8,666 bases of DNA. It comes from Akkermansiaceae bacterium UBA1506. GTDB lineage: Bacteria; Verrucomicrobiota; Verrucomicrobiia; Verrucomicrobiales; DEV007. The translations under genes were made by a program, and so were the position numbers. Positions 1-4,879 of this stretch are shown here, piece after piece (the first letter of the stretch is position 1; each line of letters begins with the position of its first letter). The notes below the pieces were generated by a model. That model was not told the DNA's origin and searched no databases. It was given only the letters and a program-made list of their open reading frames with translations. The stretch spans positions 19,779 to 28,444 of the forward strand of contig DCQY01000088.1 of NCBI GenBank assembly GCA_002323995.1, given 5' to 3'.

Positions 1-261
1 CTTAGCAACACTAGGGGTCTAACAAAGCGTCTATCTTAGAGCGTCAGAGAAGCAAAATTCATCGGTTTGGTCGTCAGAGAGCTCGCTTAGATGCCCTCTC
101 GGGAAGCGTCTCGATCTCCTCATAAGAGGCCTTTTAATAATCTTAGATATCAGTCATAATTGAGTTTTCGTATCTTGAAAATTGAGATAGTTCTCAAGAC
201 TACTGAAAAAAATCCTTTTTTTATGGTTTTTATTGCTTTAATATATTTTATAAGAGCGTCG

Positions 262-270
262 TGTGATAAT
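262..270 (+). promoter_or_regulatory. Possible extended -10 promoter element
   Basis: TGTGATAAT fits the extended -10 pattern (TG, one base, then GATAAT, one mismatch from TATAAT). It lies just downstream of a strongly AT-rich block. No good -35 hexamer sits 16-18 bases upstream; that spot is only AT-rich (TATATT and similar), which extended -10 promoters tolerate. Transcription would begin near 277, leaving an untranslated leader of about 50 bases before the ATG at 330. This is inference from consensus only. Confidence 0.3.
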
Positions 271-271
271 A

Positions 272-329
272 GATGGTTGGTAGTTTAACGATTGGTGAGT
301 AGATTAAAGGATGGTCGGTAAGTTGATAC
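272..329 (+). repeat. Three degenerate direct repeats just before the start codon
   Basis: Three imperfect units of 18-20 bases lie head to tail, beginning at 272 (GATGGTTGGTAGTTTAAC), 290 (GATTGGTGAGTAGATTAAAG) and 310 (GATGGTCGGTAAGTTGATAC). Units 1 and 3 share GATGGTYGGTA exactly. Unit 2 is looser and aligns well only with small gaps. The array ends at the ATG of the PilT-like gene, so it would be in the 5' untranslated leader if the -10 at 262-270 is used. It could be a protein-binding site, a leader RNA element or chance. Confidence 0.35.
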
Positions 330-1550
330 ATGGATTCGCAGGAAACACATAGTCAGGCCGAGCAGGTCATGTCGGCGATTTTTTCAGCAGCTGGCGATAA
401 CGATATTTCGGATATTCAGATCCGGAGCGGTTCATATGTTTACTGCCACACTCGAAATGGCCTTGAGATCATCACCCAATTGGGCGAGATGCCCCCGCTG
501 GAGGTGATGAATTTGGTAAAGTTTCTCTACACACGCCAAGAGAACGACAATTCTGGCACTATTTCCAACCTCCAAAATCAGGACGATATCGAAGCTCGCC
601 TCGTCAATCACAAGGTTGCCGACTTCAGCTGCGATGGATTCACCTTGCCCGACGGACGCGTTTCCGGACGTATGCGGATTCAGACTCACCTGAGCACGAA
701 CGGCCCCGGCATCACTTGCCGAATTCTTAGCGACGAAATTGCCGACTTGGGAACTCTTGGAATCGCACCAGATACCATTCGTGCACTTCAGGAATTTATG
801 AAGCGCCGCCAGGGATTTGGCCTCGTCACCGGACAGACCAACTCGGGTAAATCAACCACTCTTGCCGCCATTCTTGACTGGCTTCGCCAGAATCACCCTC
901 GCCATATCGTCACAGTCGAGGATCCAATCGAATACCGCTATTCGCGCTTCGTTACCACTGCAGCGCAGGATGCACCACCGCTCCCATCTCCAGGTTTCGT
1001 AACACAACAGGAAGTCGGAAAACACGTTGAAAGTTACAAACAGGGTCTTAAAGACGCACTCCGCAAAGCTCCCCACATTATCTTGATTGGAGAGATCCGT
1101 GATATGGAGACAATGGAAATCGCTATTGAGGCGGCCCAGACCGGTCACATTGTGATCTCTACCCTACATACCAACGGGGCTGTTAAGACTCTAAGTCGTA
1201 TTCTCGAATTCTTTCCGCAGGAACAACACCGATCGTTACTTGGCCGCCTATCGGAGATTCTGATGTTCATCCTCTCTCAGGGACTTATTCCAACGGAGAA
1301 CGGGCGGGTCCTTAACTATGAATTTCTGCAAAACAACAGTTCTGCAGTGCGTTCCGGCATCAGTTCGTATGACGGCGCCGCCAAGTCACTTGAAGACGCG
1401 ATACGGCACAGCGGCAATATCGAGTGGGATTCTAATCTGAAGAACTTGCTCAAAAACGGCAAGATATCGCACCAGGCCTATCAGATGAATCGCATGAACG
1501 AGGAAGAGGGAGAGGAACTATTATTTATCCCCGAAAAAGCGGGATTCTAG
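330..1550 (+). CDS. pilT: PilT-family secretion/retraction ATPase, divergent
   Basis: Cytoplasmic hexameric ATPase of the T2SSE/PilT superfamily; PilT members power retraction of type IV pili. The N-terminal PAS-like domain is about residues 14-135, with SDIQIRSG near 27-34 standing for the usual ASDLHL motif. The catalytic domain follows: Walker A GQTNSGKS (168-175), Asp box VEDPIEY (196-202), QQEVG (226-230, PilT NQREVG), Walker B IILIGEIRD (250-258) and His box TGHIVISTLHTN (271-282). At 406 aa it is somewhat longer than typical PilT (about 345-380). About 14 extra residues lie between the Asp box and QQEVG. The C-terminal AIRNLIRE retraction helix of PilT is barely recognisable (AVRSGISS, 339-346). 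A stop at 324-326 in frame makes ATG 330 the first start; its RBS is weak (GGTAAG), and ATG 369 is an alternative. DotB- or PilU-like roles are possible. The ATPase family is certain, retraction is inferred. Confidence 0.88.
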   Translation: MDSQETHSQAEQVMSAIFSAAGDNDISDIQIRSGSYVYCHTRNGLEIITQLGEMPPLEVMNLVKFLYTRQENDNSGTISNLQNQDDIEARLVNHKVADFSCDGFTLPDGRVSGRMRIQTHLSTNGPGITCRILSDEIADLGTLGIAPDTIRALQEFMKRRQGFGLVTGQTNSGKSTTLAAILDWLRQNHPRHIVTVEDPIEYRYSRFVTTAAQDAPPLPSPGFVTQQEVGKHVESYKQGLKDALRKAPHIILIGEIRDMETMEIAIEAAQTGHIVISTLHTNGAVKTLSRILEFFPQEQHRSLLGRLSEILMFILSQGLIPTENGRVLNYEFLQNNSSAVRSGISSYDGAAKSLEDAIRHSGNIEWDSNLKNLLKNGKISHQAYQMNRMNEEEGEELLFIPEKAGF

Positions 1551-1738
1551 CATCCATCAATACACATCACCTGACGGCAAGTCGAAGAACAAAAACAAAC
1601 ACCAAAAATCAGAAGAGATCATAAAACTGTGGAATTCAAAAACGCTTGAATTCTCATCAACGCTCCCCTCTAACGAGATCGGCACCTTGCTGATTCACTT
1701 GTCGGCCAGCGAAGATTCCCTCTCAATTCAAAGAACGA
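1551..1738. other. Intergenic gap between the PilT-like gene and the MNOPQ-like cluster
   Basis: This 188-base gap has no gene. Its first part (about 1551-1630) is A/C-rich and G-poor, so the RNA should be largely unstructured. A perfect dyad lies at 1632-1653. No intrinsic terminator with a T run and no convincing -35/-10 pair could be found. The gap is long enough for a second promoter, so the downstream cluster may be transcribed separately from the PilT-like gene. Confidence 0.6.
1632..1653. repeat. Perfect inverted repeat, 8-bp arms
   Basis: GAATTCAA (1632-1639) and TTGAATTC (1646-1653) are exact reverse complements separated by six bases (AAACGC). Each arm contains the palindrome GAATTC. 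There is no T run after it, so it is a poor intrinsic terminator. It sits 85 bases before the ATG of the PilM-PilN fusion gene, a suitable place for an operator or leader hairpin. Function is inferred only from position and symmetry. Confidence 0.5.
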
Positions 1739-3565
1739 ATGGAACTCCTCGACACAACCGCATCACCCCTCAAGGTATACAAGCAGGCCAAACGTATTCT
1801 AAAGAGCACGAGCCGAGCAAAGAACCCTGACTGGTATCGTCGCTCGACAGAGCTTGCTCTTCAGTGGCACATTTCGATCGGTATTCAGTCAATCACCAGT
1901 GCGATCCACAACAGTATTTCAGGTGAATGGTGGGAGGGTCCTGAGCTCCCCGAATTATCGTTAGGTAGCGAGGATTCAAGCGATTCTATTGCGCTCGACG
2001 AGCAGACCTTAAGCGATCTTCACGAAATCCTCCGTCAACTTCTTGCCTCTCGCGAATTCGGCTTCAAGCCAAAGTCTCTAGGTATCACTATTCACTTGGC
2101 AGATGGCCTGCGCACGCGTGATCTGGATCCAGAATTTGCCTCCGACAGTGATTTCGATAGCCTGAACGAACTTGTTGTCACTGCCCCTGACATTGCTTTA
2201 GGTGATGACTCCATAGGATCACAGGGAGGCAAGTGGCGGCTACTCCCATTCATGGGAATAAAGCACGGTGATAGACTCTCCCTGGCCGTGCAAGTGTCAG
2301 GTCAATATGACAAGGTCGCCAAGGCCCTGCAGGAATACGGCGAATCCCGCAACATCCCGGTGATTGTCGAGACTCGCTCTGCAGCCTTAGAGGCCTTTGC
2401 CGGAGTTCCTTCAATTCTTCCCGAAGCGACGGCGCTAAACGATACGCTCACACTAATCCAGTATGAAGGTTTCACTCTTCTAGGAGGAACTGGTTCAGGC
2501 GGTGAGGTAAGGGTGATCCGAGCTTTGATGCACCGCTCGGGAAAACTGCTCCCCCCTCCGGAAATCGCTGAGTTTATTACTAACACAGCTGCCCTTCTCA
2601 ATCTCAAGTCTCCCAAACTGCTTTTTCTTTCTGCGGATGGAGTTTCTGAAGACGAACTGAGAGGCCTTCTCTCCTACTACCTTGAGTCGCACCCTGATGC
2701 GGCATACCAATGCATCGACACTAGCGCCCTAGAATTAGCGACCGGCATACCTCAACAACGTTTCGAGTTCGCCGTGGCAACAGGAAAAACTGGAGAAGTC
2801 GAGGATTCTTTCGTTTCGTCGCTAGCCTCCAAGTGGGCTATACAAGACTTCTATAGCCCCTCTCAGACAGAAGCGAGCCAAATGCCGACGCGAGGTGATC
2901 TGAAGTTACTCAAATGGGCTGGCCTTGTGCAAATGGCAGCCCTAGTAGCCTTTGTTGCTTTTGTCGGATGGACAGGGACCGATTTTTTTACGAAAATGCG
3001 ATCCGAGGCATGGAAAGTAGCTCCCACGGCTGCGACCGAGATGGAATTTCGGCTCGTTGAACTTTCAAAAGAACGCAAAGAATGGGAGCACTGGGATAAA
3101 CTCCTCACCAAGCGTTCCGAAGGTTGGTTAGCCATGGAAGCGCTCCTCAATCTCTTCCCCGAAAACGGTGGTGTTATTCTAACCACTGCTTCTTACCGGA
3201 CAGACGTCAACGGCAACAGCAAGGACAGGAAAACCGTCGGGATTAAGCGCATCTGGAAAGCTCGAGGTTGGGCCAATCCCGAGGTTGCTCGACAACTTCC
3301 TACTCTCGGCTCCAAAACACGAGTGGCCGGTATTCTCAATCAAATTGCTGAGGATAACGAGGCGCCTTACCTAGCGGTTGGAACAGCCACTCGAGACCTT
3401 GAAGTCGTATTAACCCAGCGACAGAGCTCCATGCCACCTTCAAATCAGTATCCTGCCAGAGTAGCCCGGAATTTCCGAACCACTTTCGATCTTAGCCTGA
3501 CCCAGTCACTCGACGAGGATGACGAATTGGCTATGAGCACAAAAGCCCTCTCTTTAGGCCCCTGA
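1739..3565 (+). CDS. PilM-PilN fusion (GspL-like) inner-membrane assembly protein
   Basis: A 608-aa bitopic protein joining a cytoplasmic actin-fold (PilM-like) part to a PilN-like membrane and periplasmic part, the architecture of GspL in type II secretion. Residues 43-65 (ISIGIQSI...GEWW) occupy the place of the PilM opening strand IDIGxxSxK. Residues 179-224 (LSLAVQVSGQYDKVAKAL...EAFAGV) match the PilM subdomain around 'vaarkevveeyl...al'. Residues 236-262 stand for the second phosphate segment. One membrane helix is predicted at about 393-412. Then comes a charged helix (434-460) and the PilN-type segment GWLAMEALLNLFPENGGVIL (462-481). The Asp of the DIG motif is Ser here, so nucleotide binding is doubtful. 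In-frame TGA at 1691 and no earlier ATG fix the start; the RBS is weak. Only TGA-TCT separates it from the next gene, so coupling is likely. The fold assignment is by pattern, not by search. Confidence 0.75.
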   Translation: MELLDTTASPLKVYKQAKRILKSTSRAKNPDWYRRSTELALQWHISIGIQSITSAIHNSISGEWWEGPELPELSLGSEDSSDSIALDEQTLSDLHEILRQLLASREFGFKPKSLGITIHLADGLRTRDLDPEFASDSDFDSLNELVVTAPDIALGDDSIGSQGGKWRLLPFMGIKHGDRLSLAVQVSGQYDKVAKALQEYGESRNIPVIVETRSAALEAFAGVPSILPEATALNDTLTLIQYEGFTLLGGTGSGGEVRVIRALMHRSGKLLPPPEIAEFITNTAALLNLKSPKLLFLSADGVSEDELRGLLSYYLESHPDAAYQCIDTSALELATGIPQQRFEFAVATGKTGEVEDSFVSSLASKWAIQDFYSPSQTEASQMPTRGDLKLLKWAGLVQMAALVAFVAFVGWTGTDFFTKMRSEAWKVAPTAATEMEFRLVELSKERKEWEHWDKLLTKRSEGWLAMEALLNLFPENGGVILTTASYRTDVNGNSKDRKTVGIKRIWKARGWANPEVARQLPTLGSKTRVAGILNQIAEDNEAPYLAVGTATRDLEVVLTQRQSSMPPSNQYPARVARNFRTTFDLSLTQSLDEDDELAMSTKALSLGP

Positions 3566-3568
3566 TCT

Positions 3569-4138
3569 ATGAAATCCTCTCACCACAAAACCGCTATCAC
3601 TATCTTTGGAGTCGTTATCCCCTTCGTCTTCATCAGCGCTCTGATTGGCGCCACTCTCTACGGGCGCGGAAAGCTGAGTCAAACACACGCAGATAAAGTA
3701 TCTAATCTCGAACGCTTCAAAATGGCGCGCATCCACGCCGACGGTATTGAAGCGACTCTTGCTACGGGCCAGAAGCGCGAAGAAATTGCCTACTGGCGCA
3801 GTAAGATTGAAACCGATTTCATTCAGTCGATTACTGAGAATCTGGAAAAAATTCTGGATCGATATGAGCCCTCAGTCTTGCGCCGCACAGCTATGGGGCA
3901 GGCACCGGGAGCGGCGGCTTTTGGTGCCGCATCTGACAACCCCTACTCGAGAATCCAACTGAGTTTTGAAGGCGGTTTCAAACCCATGCAGATGCTCTTG
4001 GCCGAGCTCGAAACAGAGATGCCACACTTGATGCTAGAGTCTTTGGATATCACTCCAATGCCAGCGGCAAGCGAAGGAGCTAAAGGAAAGCTTAATTTCC
4101 AGGTCGTCTATCTCTGCTGGGAGGACTCCGCGAACTAA
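3569..4138 (+). CDS. PilO/GspM-like inner-membrane alignment protein
   Basis: A 189-aa bitopic protein. A short basic N-terminus is followed by a membrane helix at about residues 9-31, a charged helical stretch (36-105) suited to a coiled coil, an Ala/Gly-rich linker (110-121) and a small alpha/beta domain (126-184). That last domain reads like the PilO ferredoxin fold: a strand with a Gly-containing turn (RIQLSFEGGFKPMQMLLAEL, 128-147), a helix of the FLaqLE kind, then PHLMLESLDITPM (152-164) and a final strand LNFQVVYLCW (175-184). PilO pairs with PilN in the periplasm and links the inner-membrane platform to PilP and the secretin, which suits its place directly after the PilN-like gene. 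It starts one codon after that gene's TGA and in the same frame. The RBS is only TTTAGG, ten bases upstream. GspM is the type II counterpart and cannot be excluded. Confidence 0.72.
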   Translation: MKSSHHKTAITIFGVVIPFVFISALIGATLYGRGKLSQTHADKVSNLERFKMARIHADGIEATLATGQKREEIAYWRSKIETDFIQSITENLEKILDRYEPSVLRRTAMGQAPGAAAFGAASDNPYSRIQLSFEGGFKPMQMLLAELETEMPHLMLESLDITPMPAASEGAKGKLNFQVVYLCWEDSAN

Positions 4139-4147
4139 AAAGTCCCG

Positions 4148-4786
4148 ATGAAACATCCATCCCTCTTTATTTTCGCTGCATTCCTAGTAATGGCGTTCCC
4201 AGCGACTTCCCAGGAGCCGCCTCCGACTCCAGAGGAAAATCTCGTTCCTCCTACAGTTCCGGATGACATGTCCACAGAGGAACGCCTCGCATCGGAGAAA
4301 ACTCAGGAAATCGAAGCAATCCGTCGCTCGAAATTCGTTCTCTCCAAAATTCGCAATAACGTCCGAGCCGTTGATCCCTTCGGCATGTTCATGGACCCCG
4401 CTAATTCAGAGTCCTCAGCGATGCTGGTAGATCAGTACAGCGAGCCAGAGGAACAAACCCAAGCGTTAACCGAGTCATCTCTTAAAAAAGCCCTTGAATC
4501 CCTTCCTATTACTGGGTTTTACCCTCAAAAACGTATGCTAGTGATCGGCGCGCGCACCCTCCAACTTGGGGGGCAGTTTGGGATGAAGCTAGACGAACTG
4601 ACGATTCGCTTGCGATTCGAAGCGATCAGAGGGGAATCCCTTTATTTCAGAGATATAGACACCCAGGAAGTAACTTCGATCGACTTCAATGCACGTCCGA
4701 AAGAGTTCGAACGTATCACAGACAGCCCTAAACCAGCGCCAGGTAGGGGCATCGTCCCTATGAATGAACTGTTTATCGTTGATTAG
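4148..4786 (+). CDS. Exported periplasmic protein in the PilP position
   Basis: A 212-aa protein with a signal peptide (MKHP, hydrophobic 5-18, likely cut near residues 20-22). No lipobox Cys is present, unlike many PilP lipoproteins. A Pro/Glu-rich linker (23-48) leads to a charged helix (49-71) and then VDPFG (75-79), which resembles the RDPF motif found in PilP and GspC/GspB-type periplasmic proteins. The C-terminal region (about 117-182) alternates short hydrophobic strands, with Gly at 133, 141, 142 and 145 and LTIRLRFEAIRGESLYFRDI (151-170). This is compatible with the small beta-domain (HR/PilP) that binds secretin N0. I do not recognise the family from sequence alone. The PilP role is inferred from gene order (MN-O-this-Q), export and the DPF motif. 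It follows the PilO-like gene by nine bases, with no clear RBS. Confidence 0.6.
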   Translation: MKHPSLFIFAAFLVMAFPATSQEPPPTPEENLVPPTVPDDMSTEERLASEKTQEIEAIRRSKFVLSKIRNNVRAVDPFGMFMDPANSESSAMLVDQYSEPEEQTQALTESSLKKALESLPITGFYPQKRMLVIGARTLQLGGQFGMKLDELTIRLRFEAIRGESLYFRDIDTQEVTSIDFNARPKEFERITDSPKPAPGRGIVPMNELFIVD

Positions 4787-4802
4787 AAATCACTGGATTT
4801 CT
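4785..4802 (+). other. Hairpin overlapping the stop codon of the PilP-position gene
   Basis: AGAAATC (4785-4791) and GATTTCT (4796-4802) form a perfect 7-bp stem with loop ACTG, extendable by a T-G pair to start inside the TAG stop (4784-4786). No T run follows (GATGGGTAG), so it is not a standard intrinsic terminator. It could slow decay of, or partly attenuate, the transcript before the secretin gene. Confidence 0.4.
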
Positions 4803-4879
4803 GATGGGTAGAATGTTAAAATTACCATAATTTTTAGTTTGGCGGTTAATCAAGCGTTATCACCTCAGCCCTAAGACAT
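4803..4879 (+). promoter_or_regulatory. AT-rich leader of the secretin gene, possible internal promoter
   Basis: This is the only sizeable gap inside the cluster. It has an AT-rich run (about 4814-4840) with a -10-like CATAAT at 4826-4831 but no convincing -35 at the right distance. The secretin gene has only a weak, badly spaced RBS (TAAGA at 4872-4876, three bases before ATG). Separate control of the secretin is possible but not shown. Confidence 0.2.

Larger units (their letters stand above)
1..329. other. Non-coding leader upstream of the PilT-like gene
   Basis: No convincing gene is visible here. All three forward frames meet a stop within the first 40 bases, so at most 12 codons of an upstream gene could enter from the left, and the few reverse-strand starts close quickly. 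The stretch holds short recurring words: AAGCGTCT at 25-32 and 104-111, and CGTCAGAGA at 42-50 and 72-80. It also has a weak 4-bp hairpin (CCTC/GAGG, 118-129) followed by CTTTTAATAA, and an A7-TCC-T7 block at 206-222 inside a strongly AT-rich section (about 200-255). That AT-rich section is the kind of DNA found upstream of promoters. A possible -10 element and degenerate repeats near the gene are listed separately. Confidence 0.7.

Noticed and set aside
1..39. Possible 3' end of an upstream gene (12 codons open to TAG at 37-39)
   Set aside because: Too short to distinguish from chance; no recognisable protein end.
118..140. Possible intrinsic terminator (CCTC-ATAA-GAGG then CTTTTAATAA)
   Set aside because: A stem of only 4 bp and a short, broken T run are too weak to call without knowing that a gene ends to the left.
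311..352. Thirteen-codon open frame starting at ATG 311, overlapping the PilT-like start
   Set aside because: The purine-rich AAAGG lies directly against the ATG with no spacing, and there is no support for a leader peptide such as repeated regulatory codons.
852..1148. Antisense open frame inside the PilT-like gene
   Set aside because: It lies opposite the Walker A, Asp box and Walker B coding region, so the sense strand is plainly the coding one.
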